Shown: positions 1 to 9,037, counted from the first letter of the stretch. The stretch: 15,777 nt of DNA from Psilocybe azurescens (GCA_023853785.1 JAJIRX010000215.1:1-15777); one strand, 5' to 3'. A program made the numbers and translations. The notes: generated by a model from the letters alone, not told the origin.

Positions 1-1316
1 CGAAGAACCAAAATCTCGTAACAAATTGTAAAATCTTTTCATGATCTACCATCGGGGACACCGGAGAACTAGAAACTTACAATGCAGTAAAGGCACATTA
101 CTGGTGGCCTGGGCTACGATCCTTCGTAAAACAATACGTCAAAGGCTGCGGAATCTGTCAACAATTCAAGATTAACAGAAATCCCTCTCACCCATCTTTC
201 ATGCCAATTGCCGGACCAACTTCTACACGACCATTTGCAAACTGTTCAATGGACTTTCTAACGACTTACCACCGGTTAAAAACAGCGCAGGACAGATTGT
301 GGATGCACTCATGGTCGTGGTAGACCATGGGCTTACTAAGGGGTGATTTTAATACCTTTGCCGGGAAGAAAGGGAAACCAGGAGAGCACTTGACGCGGAA
401 GGAGCAGCTCAACTCTTACTTGACAATCTTTTCAAACGATTCGGACTCCCAGACAGCATTATCTCAGATCGAGACCCCCTATTCACCTAAAGGTCTTCCA
501 AGAACTCATGAAACTCTTAGGGATCAAGTCCAAATTAACAACGGCTTATCATCCAATAGGAGACGGAACCACTGAGCGATTCAACCAAGAAATAGAAGCC
601 TACCTATCCATCTATTGTTCTTCACACCCAACCGATTGGAACAAGTCAGTTGGAACATTAGAATTCACTCACAACAACAGAAAACACTCTGAAAGGGTCA
701 AAACCCCGTTCGAACTCACCCTAGGTTCATCTCCGCTGGCCATTCCACTCGCATTTGAGAACACCAAAGCCCCATCTGTGGAAGAAAAAGTCAAACATCT
801 CCTGAGAGATCGAAGAAGCGTTAGCCGCCCATGAACTTGCAAGACAAAGGATAGCCGAGCGACGAAAATCGACCTTCAAACCATTTGAGAAAGGCAGTTT
901 GGCTAGACTCCCGCAACATCTCCACGAGGTACCATTCAAAGATGAAACCAAAACGAAGGCCCGTTCACAATCACAGAAGTCTTGGGACCTCACTTACAGG
1001 ACTCAAAATACCCAAGATATGGAAGATCCATGATGTCTTCCATACTCTACTCATGCCATATAACGAGACAGAAACATATGGACCCCAATTTCCCTAGACC
1101 ACCACCCCAAATCAAAAATAAAGAAGAACACTGGGAAGTCGAAACCATTCTGAATCACAGAAAGACAGGACGAAAACCCAAGAAAGGAAAGCAAAAATAT
1201 CAATACCTTATCAAATGGACGGGATTCCCTATCTCCGAAGCAACGTGGGAAAAAGATGACGCGTTCGACGACGTACAACGTAGACTCTTAAAGAATACCA
1301 ATTACACAAACTCTGA
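1..1316 (+). pseudogene. Ty3/gypsy pol C-terminus: integrase plus chromodomain, frameshifted
   Basis: Integrase inserts the cDNA copy into the host genome; the chromodomain helps choose the site by binding histone marks. The zinc-binding part is visible around 40-170, with a CGICQQF motif. The catalytic triad is recognisable: Asp at 252 (SMDFLT), Asp at 467 (ISDRDP) and Glu at 574 (TTERFNQE). The last two are about 35 residues apart, as expected for DD35E integrases. The chromodomain spans about 1126-1281 (HWEVETIL, YLIKWTGF, ATWEKDD) with its aromatic residues kept. The reading frame changes several times (near 280, 330-490, 830, 900 and 980) and ends with KEYQLHKL and a stop at 1314-1316. 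The protein is therefore broken, although each block is well conserved. The family call is firm; exact indel positions are estimates. Confidence 0.93.
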
Positions 1317-1333
1317 TCACCGCTACCACCCTG

Positions 1334-1908
1334 ATGCCTCGCCTTCTCCGACGTATTGCCTCTTCTTTCACTCGAACCTCCCAAACAAACCAACTCGAAA
1401 CCCCTATCTTTGCTACCCCTCTGGCTGATCAGACTGTGGAAGAGCTTGAGACACTGCAAAGAGAAATTCTCGCATACAAACAATTGATCGGAAGGAGACA
1501 GCAAAACAGAACTACCGCCCAGCTGCTGCTAAAGCTGCCCATCACCAAGCCAGATCTCTACGCCTCAAACTAAATCTGGTCGAACGAGCTCCATCGACGC
1601 CTTCCACTGATCGCCAAAGTAGTTAAAAAGGCCAAGTCGTTCTACCTCTAAACCATACCTCCAATTACCAGAACAATGCAACATGTCTTTCATCAATACT
1701 CCCGCTGCTTCTTCCTCTTCTACTCCCGCCAACCCACGCCTGCAAGGCAAACAACCTGCCATACCCCGTTACGCTCAAACACTGTCAACTCCTGAAGCCC
1801 TGGACCTCTTCACCGACGTGACGCCGGAATCGCCAACACCACAGGCGAACCATACGGGAGACTATTGAGCCCACTGAAGTAATGGACTTCACTCCTTCTG
1901 AGGCATAA
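1334..1908 (+). pseudogene. Extra small reading frame between pol and 3' LTR of the gypsy element
   Basis: After the pol stop, a second coding-like stretch begins at ATG 1334 (MPRLLRR). It includes a likely short coiled coil (VEELETLQREILAYKQLIG) around 1435-1495. It then shifts frame at about 1505 into an Ala/Lys/Arg-rich part, and continues with Ser/Thr/Pro-rich sequence (INTPAASSSSTPANP, 1683 on) through further shifts. It appears to end with TPSEA and a stop at 1906-1908, immediately before the polypurine tract. Ending exactly at the tract suggests that it belongs to the element. I do not recognise the product. It has no membrane segments, so it does not look like an envelope. It could be an element-specific accessory or displaced gag-like protein. 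Confidence 0.55.
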
Positions 1909-1928
1909 GGAGTGTAGTATGGGGGTAA
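1909..1928 (+). promoter_or_regulatory. Polypurine tract of the gypsy element
   Basis: A purine-rich stretch (GGAGTGTAGTATGGGGGTAA) abuts the TGTTATGAC start of the LTR. Its place directly upstream of the 3' LTR is where plus-strand DNA synthesis is primed in LTR retrotransposons. The G5 run at 1921-1925 is the core. The assignment rests on position and composition. Confidence 0.7.
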
Positions 1929-1938
1929 TGTTATGACA

Positions 1939-1990
1939 AGTCTTTTTCTTTTTCTTTTCTCTTTTCTTTTCTTTTCTTTTCCTTTTCTTT
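1939..1990 (+). repeat. Polypyrimidine (CTTTT) tract in the LTR
   Basis: About 50 nt of almost pure C/T with repeated CTTTT units lies just inside the LTR. On the other strand it is a polypurine run that creates a lysine-rich spurious reading frame. It is probably a slippage-prone microsatellite within the LTR U3 region. Confidence 0.85.
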
Positions 1991-2100
1991 GTCATCTTTC
2001 ACATCATTGATACATCATCGTGACACTCTGATGAACTTTACTTTCACTTCCATCTTTTATGATACATCTTTTGATGAACATTTGATCTGTTTCTCTTATT

Positions 2101-2265
2101 CTTATATACATCTGCTGATGAACATTCAAACTTGTTTCAACTTGATCTGTTTCTTCTATTCTTATATACATCTGCTGATGAACATTCAAACTTGTTTCAA
2201 CTTGATCTGTTTCTTCTATTCTTATATACATCTGCTGATGAACATTCAATCTCGTTTCAACTAGC
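2101..2265 (+). repeat. 60-bp tandem repeat, about 2.7 copies, in the LTR
   Basis: Bases 2101-2160 and 2161-2220 are identical. The third copy (2221-2265) matches for about 45 bases with a few changes near its end, then diverges. A more degenerate relative (TGATGAACA, TTGATCTGTTTCT) sits at about 2071-2100. Because 60 is a multiple of three, the repeats leave open frames on both strands, which should not be read as genes. Repeats in this position of an LTR are often enhancer-like units, but no function is shown here. Confidence 0.97.
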
Positions 2266-4300
2266 TGTACAGTTCATAGTATTTATACAAGGGAGCATCT
2301 ACTGTATTCTTTAGCTAGTTCTTGAGAATCCAACCTGCTTAACCTACTCTACTCTGAACTTGAACTTGTTCTTGTAAACGATTGGTGGTTAGATTACGCA
2401 CACTGCGTGATTCTAACTTGAGATCGTAACAAGGACACTGATTTTGTTTATGAAGATTATCTGTCTGAAGCGACTATCTTGACCTCTTTGAGGAACTAAA
2501 TCTCTCCAGTGACGATACAACAGTTATTTTCTCCTTCGATGGTGCACAACTTTATCAGAACAAGAAATCGGACACATGGATTGCGGTCTGGATTATTGGG
2601 GAGTATAACCCACAACTCGTTATAAAAAGAAACGAAGTTCTCCCTGCTGTCATTATCCCTGGCCCCAACAAACCAAAAAAATTCCGACTCTTCACTTTCC
2701 CGATCCTTTCATCACTTGTCTGCAATTCAACGTGAAAACAATGGCACTGGTATCCTATATGGGATGCCATAAAGAATGGAATCATTCTTTCACGTGTTAT
2801 TCACCTTTTTGACCACCGCAGATGCGGTTGGACTTGTGGAGATGGATGGGCGTGTGGGCCACCAGCGCACAAGGATGTCAAATGTGCTATGAAAGGAAGG
2901 CATAAGCCTTCGAGTGGGCATTATTTTGCAGTTCATTTACGACCATTTGATTGCAACACAGAAGATTGTAACCATGATGATTTTGGCTTTGAAAATGCAG
3001 CAGATCTCGGCCGTGATTCCATGGATGAATATCAACAAAAACTTTGCCAGATTGTCAACTCACGGGACCAAACTGACTATGAACGGAATCGAAAGCAGAC
3101 CGGACTTTCAAAGCCGTCTGTAATCCAAGGCCTAAAGTACACTATTCCACTTCCTATGTGCTTTTCTGTCGATCTCATGCATCTCTCTATCAACATTGGC
3201 GAACTTATAATCCCACTCTGGCGGGGAATTGTCAAGTGCGAATCAACTGATGATAAGCTGACATGGGATTGGGCAACCTCACAGGAGACATCTGGCAAGC
3301 TCATGGAAAACTTGTGGCGGAGTCTACTCTTTATTTCCCTTCATCATTCCATCGTCCTCCCCGGAATCCTGCCGAAAAAATTTCCAGCGGATACAAAGCA
3401 ACGGAATACTTTCATTACCTTTTGGACTAGGTCCTGCATTTTTCCAGGTTATTCTTCCAAGAAAATATTGGCGAAATTTTTGTAAATTGGTTCGTGGAAT
3501 TCGAACCATGACTCAACAACATATTAGTGGAATGCAAATCCGTGAAGCACATTCATATCTTGTTCAGTTTGTTCAGGAATACGAAAACCTCTATTATCAG
3601 CGCCGCATGGATCGCCTCCATTTTTGCCGCCCTTGGCTTCATACAATTCTTCATGTTGGGCCTGAAGTCAGCCGTATTGGACCAGGCGCATACATCAGCC
3701 AGTACACAATGGAACGTGCAATTGGAGATCTGGGAAAGCAAATTCGGCAGCCGTCAAACCCCTACGCAAATCTTTGTCAGATTGCTCTACAGCGTTGTCA
3801 GACTAACGCCTCAAATCTATGTACCCAGAACTTGACAATGATGCCAATATTCCCTTGCCTATGTACTGCATGACAACGGAGATGGTTATCTTTTCTTAGT
3901 TCCAAGGCAGAAAAGGCCAGGGAGACTGCAGGGCATCGAGAGACAGGCTGTTGAGGAGAGCTTCAAATATCTTTTCTCAGAAAGTGGGGCCGACTGCGCT
4001 TACCGAACGGACAAATTGCAAGGAGTCTCTTCTCCGAAGGGAGAAGAATGTCTCCAAATACCCGTGTCACACGTAATCTCAAGGCAAGCATATTCTTTTC
4101 TTTTATAGGAATCAAACTAACAAGATATAATTAGCTTTCTCTGGATGGAAAATTCAATTTGGCGAGGCTCAATTTTATTTTCAGCTTGAAGATCCCAACA
4201 ATGATGAGAAGCTTGTTCCATATGCTCTGGTTTCTGTCTATGGACCACCAGATGAAGATATCTTGGAACAGTCTTCCCGGACACTCTGGGCGTGTACATA

Positions 4301-4523
4301 CAGTGACTCAAAAACTGTCCGGATGTTTTTGAAATTGACCTTAAACTGACTATAATGACATGTAATCTTAATGAAATTATATGATTTAAAATGTACTAGA
4401 AAGCCTTAGATCACAGCTTTCAGGAGATATAACATATGTTTGTATTTGTTTGGTTTATATATTATTATTAAATACTTTATAAAAATAACACATCCGGACA
4501 GTTTCTTTGCGGCCCGTTGGAAT
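4301..4523 (+). repeat. Left terminal inverted repeat of the Tc1 element
   Basis: This 223-bp arm pairs with 5686-5909. It carries the same 15-base motif twice in opposite orientation: AAACTGTCCGGATGT at 4312-4326 pointing inward, and its reverse complement at 4490-4504. These are the likely transposase-binding sites. The inner boundary is GCGGCCCGTTGGAAT at 4509-4523. Confidence 0.96.
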
Positions 4524-4540
4524 ATGGGTATCTATATAAA

Positions 4541-5549
4541 CTAGCACTTTGTGTGACCCCACTTTGCTTTCAAAACATCTAAAACTCTTCTAGACATACT
4601 ATTGATTGATTTCACATAGTCTTCCTTGGGTATTTCCTCTCATTTCTCCAGTATTCTGCCGTACCACTCCTGGATACCCTTTGGAGCATTTTTGTATTCT
4701 GCAAAGCACATTTTGAGAATATGCCACAAATTTTGATTGAATTGAGATCTAGTTATTATGCTGGTCAGTCCACAAGCTCTATTTTATGGTCTTTAAGCCA
4801 TTTCTGAGCCTTTTGGATGTGTGCTTGAGGTCATTATCTTGTTAAAAGATGAAATTATCCTGGTTAAGGTTGTAATACTCCAGAGTTTGGAAGACATAGT
4901 CATCCAAAATGCTTACATAGAGTTCTCCATACATCTTGCCTTCTATCCTGCACATGTAGCCAACACCACTTGTTGTTATACAACTCCAAATCATCATATG
5001 TCCTTCTCCAAATTTGATGGTTTTCTACATGCTGAGTTTGGAGAGGAGAACCAGCCTTTTTCCTCACCTACTGCCTTACAACTGACCCAATTCTATTGAT
5101 ATTGGTCTTATCTGCAAACATAACATGTTTTCAGACTTTTATGTTCAGTTTTCATACTTCTGGACAAATTTCAAGCAAGCCTTTGTATTGTTCTTAGGGA
5201 GGAATGGCTTTTTGATCTTGACTTGTGCTACAAGATCCTTTTTTGAGAGAATTTTGAATGGTTTAGATGGAGATAGATGTGTTAGTAATAGTGGGAAGCT
5301 GGCAGCAGAGTTGTGTGGAAGTACCAGCCTTTCCAGTGGAGACAAGTCAAACTAGGTGGCAGTAGTCATGGGGAGTGAGCTTAGAAAATGGTCTTCATGA
5401 TTGTTTTTCATCAATAACTCTATCCCAAAACATATCACCCAAATATTTGACTTCAAAACACCTAGTTTGACATCAGTTTTGCAAATAGAATCACCATTTT
5501 CTGGCATAAAGATGATGTTAGAGTATAATTTAAAAGAGAGAGAATACAT
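4541..5549 (-). pseudogene. Tc1/mariner transposase, DD34E type, degenerate
   Basis: This would be the transposase that cuts and pastes the surrounding element. On the minus strand the family blocks run from about 5345 down to 4541: KKPFLPKNNTKACLKFVQKY (about 5150-5210), FADKTNINRIGS with the first catalytic Asp (about 5090-5125), GVGYLCRIEGKMYGELYVS (about 4910-4970), QDND with the second Asp followed by KHTSK (about 4815-4840), and KAKWGHTKC with a stop at 4541-4543. Frames are broken in several places, and the block that should carry the catalytic Glu (about 4720-4740) reads NSIK, then loses frame. The N-terminal helix-turn-helix part (5345-5549) is poorly preserved. The protein cannot be functional. 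The start is an estimate. Confidence 0.9.
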
Positions 5550-5685
5550 GACTGTGTAGTAGAGAATAATTGGCTATAAACTTGGGGGAATGTAAAGTTT
5601 CAGTCTTTGTTATATACTTCCAACATGTTTTCATTCATTTGATATTTTTTTACATGTTTACAATAACAAAAACCTTATTGTGTTA

Positions 5686-5909
5686 ATTCCAACGGGCCGC
5701 AAAGAAACTGTCCGGATGTGTTATTTTAATAAAGTATTTAATAATAATAGATGAACCAAACAAATACAAACATATGCTATATCTCCTGAAAGCTGTGATC
5801 CAGGGCTCTCCAGTACATTTTAAATCATGTAATTTCATAAGGATTACATGACATTATAGTCAATTTAAGTTCAATTTCCAAAACATCCGGACAGTTTTTG
5901 AGTCACTGT
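5686..5909 (-). repeat. Right terminal inverted repeat of the Tc1 element
   Basis: This is the mirror image of the left arm, starting ATTCCAACGGGCCGC at 5686-5700. The 15-base motif occurs at 5705-5719 (forward) and 5884-5898 (reverse). The inner part including this motif is nearly identical to the other arm; differences cluster in the middle of the repeat. Confidence 0.96.
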
Positions 5910-6182
5910 ATAGTGGATCTGAGGATTTCGTCATTCCAATTTCCTCACTCACTGTTGTTTCAATGCAGCCTCTCCCTCGGACGCCCCAGAAGATCCAGAA
6001 GATCTTTGGTTTGTAGTTGAGAAGTCGGGTCTGGACGACACAGAGATTAGTGGATATGTAGACCCAATTGTGTAATATATCATTATTGTATTTAAAGGTG
6101 TAGTAACCTGCTTTTGAGACTATTCGTGACTGACTGACGATGCTCAGTGGAGGAGCGGGGTTGAGAAGGTCATGGCAAACAT

Positions 6183-8608
6183 GTGCAAGCGGAGATGGAC
6201 AAGAGTCGCGATAGTGCATTTACGCATCTTTCATCTTCCTGCCACTGCAAATACAATTATGGCCCACAATTTCACTCCCTGCTCAGAACTATCAAAGACC
6301 TTACTCTGAAGAGCGCTACTCGCCTTTTGAGTGAATTTGGCCCACTGCCTGATACTAATTTCTCTCGGGCTCAATTGGCGAACAATTCTGTGAGTCCCCG
6401 GTCAGTTTTTTTAGCAGGGTGTTGCTACTTACAGTATTTATGTTCCTGATAGGCCCACTATGCTTCTACAGTGTCATCTGACTCCTATCAGCATGTCTCC
6501 AGTCAACAGCACCCTCATCACGCCTCCGGAGGCTATCCTTAAATCTGCAACTCATTATATGCTAATGGCAGCTCCTAATCAAGCCCATACTGACCTTTAT
6601 GCTGAATGTATGCGTGGAAAATACCAACTCAAGTCCAACAGTAAGCCATTGCTCATTTATACATCCATTTACACATATATGCACCTCAGTTTTCTTTTTA
6701 GACAACTTGTTGCTGAGCTAAAGCGGAGCTTAAGGAGGCTCGAGATTTGACCAGGATGGTGTCCTCCTCACGTTCCCGCTGATGACTCCTCCACCAACGA
6801 TCGAGCGCTGAACGTGCATTCAATCAAAATTCCGGAGTCTCCACCACCTGAAAAGGAAGAAGATTACCCACATGTTCGTTTCTGGCAAAAGGGGATTGGA
6901 CGAAATTTGAGTCAGATGCAAGGAATCGAAATAGGCAGCTTGATAAGTTAGATTTTCTTTCTGATGAGTCAGGGGAGGTGATTTCAAAGGCACGTCGAGA
7001 CGAGATGACAGCGACCTCTAAGGTTGCTTTCAACGAGCTCTACTACTGGCGCCTGGACCCCAATACCTGGACCAAACGGATCGAACACGCATTCCAATAT
7101 TATAGCGCGATCATGCATGAATTTCCCAGAGCTCCGCTGGTGCAACAGCGATTGGAAAGTGCAAGAATTTGCGAAGATTCGGTTCCCTGACTGGGCTCAT
7201 CACTACCGTTTAACTGGCAATTTGACGCGTGAGTCATACCTTTCATGTTTTTTCATCACTACCATCATTTTTTTGTAAATAGGTGAAAAGCCCTCGGTAG
7301 ACAAACGTAAGGCGGACGAAACCATTGCCCCCAAACCGAAAAAAGGCGCACAAACAAACCCCACCCCCAGGGAAAGCGGTAATCGAAATTGAGAGCGATG
7401 GACCATCGGATACCCGCCCTAGCAGTCCTGCCATTAACTCTTCGCCCATCGCTTCACCTTTGCCCATCGTTTCACCTTTGCCCATCGCTTCACCTTCACC
7501 CATCGCTTTTACCTTTTGCCCATCGCTTTACCTTTGCCCATCGCTTTACCTTTGCCCATCGCTTCACCTTTGCCCACAGGTCTGGCACCTACCCTAGCTC
7601 AAATTCCTGCATCTTCTTCGACCCTATCAGGTGCGTCCATACCCGCTGATTTTCCCCCTTTGAGCCCCATGACAAACGGACAATTGCATGCCACAGTCTC
7701 CCATCTGGAGCCTGTCCAACAACCTGTTCGGGATAGCACCAACACCGGCACCGTCCTCTCCTGCTCCTGAAGATACGTCCACGACTGCCGGATCCATTCC
7801 AACTTTGAGCCCCACGGAGGCTGTAGTTCCATCGCCCACCTTGCCCACAACATCGTGTACAGTTCCGATCACAAATCCTGTCGCTGAACCACCAGCAGCT
7901 GCATTTCAGGTGAGGTCGTTTTTCTTCACCCTCACAATCTCAGCCCGCATTATATCAGCCCGCTCTCAACATTGAGCCAATCTCTTCTATTGAGGGCACA
8001 CCATCTCGGTCTTTGATTCCTACTGTCAACGGAGAGGCCGCCAAAGAAGCGCCCTGTCACTCGCCGGAAGGGGGGTAAGAGTTATTATCATACCTTGATT
8101 CGCTATTCTTTGTTTCTAACAGCATATCCTAAAGTTCAATCCCCTGTACGTCGAACTTATCCACTGTCTGTAGCAAACAGCTCATTTATGTTTAGCGCTG
8201 GCCTCAAGATACCGAAGCCCCCATTCGAAGTCCCTCCGCCGCCGACAAGCTCATCTATTTCAACAGCAGGGCAGACGAAACCAAAGAAAGGCAAGATGAT
8301 GGTTCCATCGAAGGATTCTTTGACTGCTCGGTAAGTTAATATCTATGGTTTCTCATACCGAGTACATCACTTATGCCTACCTAGGAACCTCTCACGCAAT
8401 CGACTACGAGATGGACCACAAGGAAGATCCTGTTACGGTCGCTGAATTCAAGGATATTTACGATAACCTCGACGCTGAAACAATCAAAGTAAGACGATCT
8501 CATTTGTTACCCTGAAGCTTTGCTTAGATGTTTTTAAAGCGATACGAAGCGCTTAGCAAAGAGAAAAAGGCGGCAAAGAAAGCGCTACTAATGACTGTCA
8601 CCAAATAG
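6183..8608 (+). pseudogene. Plavaka-linked accessory gene of unknown function, seven exons, frameshifted
   Basis: This is a multi-exon gene starting MQAEMDKSRD at 6183. Likely introns are 6390-6452, 6641-6701, 7229-7282, 8075-8122, 8331-8384 and 8489-8527, all short with GT...AG ends. The best conserved block is at about 6870-7215: HVRFWQK, DWTKFESD, LDKLDFLSDESGEV, AFNELYYWRLDPNTWTK, and then LRWCNSDWKVQEFAKIRFPDW in another frame. It resembles uncharacterised Agaricomycete proteins, but I cannot name a function. A Pro/Ser-rich linker with PIASPL repeats follows, then basic stretches (KKRPVTRRK, TKPKKGKMM). The C-terminus (EFKDIYDNLDAETIK, MFLKRYEALSKEKKAAKKALL) is likely helical. There are at least six frame changes or stops (near 6538, 6710, 6775, 6890, 7130, 7350, 7510, 8055 and 8385). 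The orientation and the gap of about 110 bp after the transposase suggest that it is cargo or a second Plavaka protein. Confidence 0.62.
7445..7572 (+). repeat. 18-bp tandem repeat, seven units, coding PIASPL
   Basis: Seven head-to-tail units of CCCATCGCTTCACCTTTG run from 7445 to 7572. Six are 18 bp. The fourth (7499-7518) is 20 bp, with one extra T in each of two T runs. Each unit encodes a Pro-Ile-Ala-Ser-Pro-Leu-like hexapeptide in a Pro/Ser-rich linker of the accessory gene. The 2-bp excess shifts the frame, and the codon pattern stays sensible in the new frame until about 7700, where it shifts back. Confidence 0.95.
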
Positions 8609-8720
8609 CTCCCAAGTGGTGCGGTACTTTCCATGCTCATATCGTCACATCCACTCATTGTCCAACTTAGCACGAACTGACTTAGAAATATCGGGAACAA
8701 ACTGGAAGGGAGGGGAGAAG

Positions 8721-9037
8721 GCAGACGTAAGGGTATGCAGAGGTCCGCTGGAGTGGCGCGAGTGGAGCACAGGAAAGCGCAGAAAAATAATTCATTATCA
8801 TAAATTCATGTATTATATACCATTTCTGCAATACGACTTGTATTTGCAGAATACCCCAGATATACCCAGCAGACAGCGTACAAGTACGGAAACCAGCAGA
8901 TGATTCTGCGGTTCTTGCAGATCTGAAACGAAACCTCATGCAGAACGCGACAATCCGCAGAAAAAAATCTGCAGATGGGAAAAAATTGGGGTCTGCAGCG
9001 CTTTTCTGCAACGCATGTCAGCCCAGAAACCCGCAGA
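8721..9037. repeat. GCAGA/TCTGC motif cluster, likely transposon subterminal repeats
   Basis: In 317 bp I count 11 GCAGA (8721, 8737, 8779, 8846, 8869, 8896, 8917, 8940, 8957, 8971, 9033) and 5 TCTGC (8825, 8905, 8968, 8992, 9005). That is 16, against fewer than one expected by chance for a 5-mer on both strands. Many extend to TGCAGA or CGCAGA, and 8968-8975 is a palindromic TCTGCAGA. Subterminal arrays of short transposase-binding motifs are typical of large DNA transposons. The cluster starts just after the accessory gene, so it is probably the right end of the Plavaka element. No terminal inverted repeat can be verified because the left end is out of view. Confidence 0.68.

Larger units (their letters stand above)
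1..2431 (+). mobile_element. Ty3/gypsy chromovirus retrotransposon, 3' part
   Basis: This is the 3' half of an LTR retrotransposon. In order it contains the integrase zinc-finger region, integrase core, chromodomain, a small extra reading frame, a polypurine tract (TATGGGGGTAA just before 1929) and one LTR (1929-2431). Gag, protease, reverse transcriptase and the 5' LTR must lie left of the window. A chromodomain after integrase places it among the chromoviruses of Ty3/gypsy. The coding part has several frameshifts, so this copy cannot make its own proteins. The base right after the LTR is Plavaka transposase coding sequence, so the element inserted into that gene. The five bases after the LTR, AGGAC (2432-2436), should be the target duplication. 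Confidence 0.93.
1929..2431 (+). repeat. 3' long terminal repeat, 503 bp
   Basis: The LTR begins TGTTATGAC at 1929 and ends GATCGTAACA at 2431, giving TG...CA ends within a 5-bp inverted TGTTA/TAACA. It holds a polypyrimidine run (about 1940-1990), a 60-bp tandem repeat (2101-2265) and a TATA-like stretch (TATTTATAC, about 2279). The left border is supported by the polypurine tract. The right border is supported by the abrupt start of Plavaka transposase coding sequence in frame from 2434. The second LTR is outside the window, so the borders could not be confirmed by comparison. Confidence 0.85.
4301..5909 (-). mobile_element. Tc1/mariner transposon, 1609 bp, with long inverted repeats
   Basis: The element begins CAGTGACTCAAAAACTGTCC at 4301 and ends with its reverse complement at 5909, flanked by TA at 4299-4300 and 5910-5911. 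The TA duplication and a DD34E-type transposase remnant on the minus strand define it as Tc1/mariner. The inverted repeats are about 223 bp each. The two arms differ at roughly 15 positions by eye, so the copy is old. It lies in the C-terminal part of the Plavaka transposase gene. The reading frame across the restored TA reads LWACTYSGSEDFVIP, as expected for an uninterrupted gene. Confidence 0.97.
2432..6075 (+). pseudogene. Plavaka (KDZ) transposase, broken by gypsy and Tc1 insertions and frameshifts
   Basis: This is a cut-and-paste transposase with an RNase H-like core, of the Plavaka group abundant in Agaricomycetes. Family blocks occur in order: FSFDGAQLYQNKKSDTW (about 2530), VLPAVIIPGPNKPK (about 2640), TADAVGLVEMDG (about 2815), KGRHKPSSGHYF (2892), a VDLMHL...IPLWRG block (about 3165-3225), YYQRRMDRLHFCRPW (about 3590), IGPGAYISQYTMERAIGDLG (about 3680), FGEAQFYFQLEDP (about 4155) and VSVYGPPDED (about 4230). 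Past the Tc1 element come VSMQPLP and DLWFVVEKSGLDDTEISGY, ending at a stop at 6073-6075. The Asp of VDLMHL and the Glu of TMERAIG are likely catalytic. Frames change near 2500, 2690, 2880, 3340, 3840-4140 and 5975. The N-terminus is off the left edge, beyond the gypsy element. This copy is inactive. Confidence 0.9.

Noticed and set aside
1989..2264. Long open frames on both strands with repeated peptides
   Set aside because: They arise from the 60-bp tandem repeat, whose length is a multiple of three, inside the LTR. There is no gene-like composition and both strands are open for the same reason.
2101..2265. Possible CRISPR-like array
   Set aside because: The repeats are contiguous without spacers and lie in a eukaryotic LTR.
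4821..5355. Plus-strand open frames inside the Tc1 element
   Set aside because: The minus strand carries the transposase motifs (QDND, KHTSK, FADKTNINR, KAKWGHTKC); the plus frames are shadows.
7243..7503. Minus-strand frame with MGEGEAMGKGE-like repeats
   Set aside because: It is the reverse reading of the 18-bp PIASPL repeat. The plus strand continues a spliced gene on both sides.
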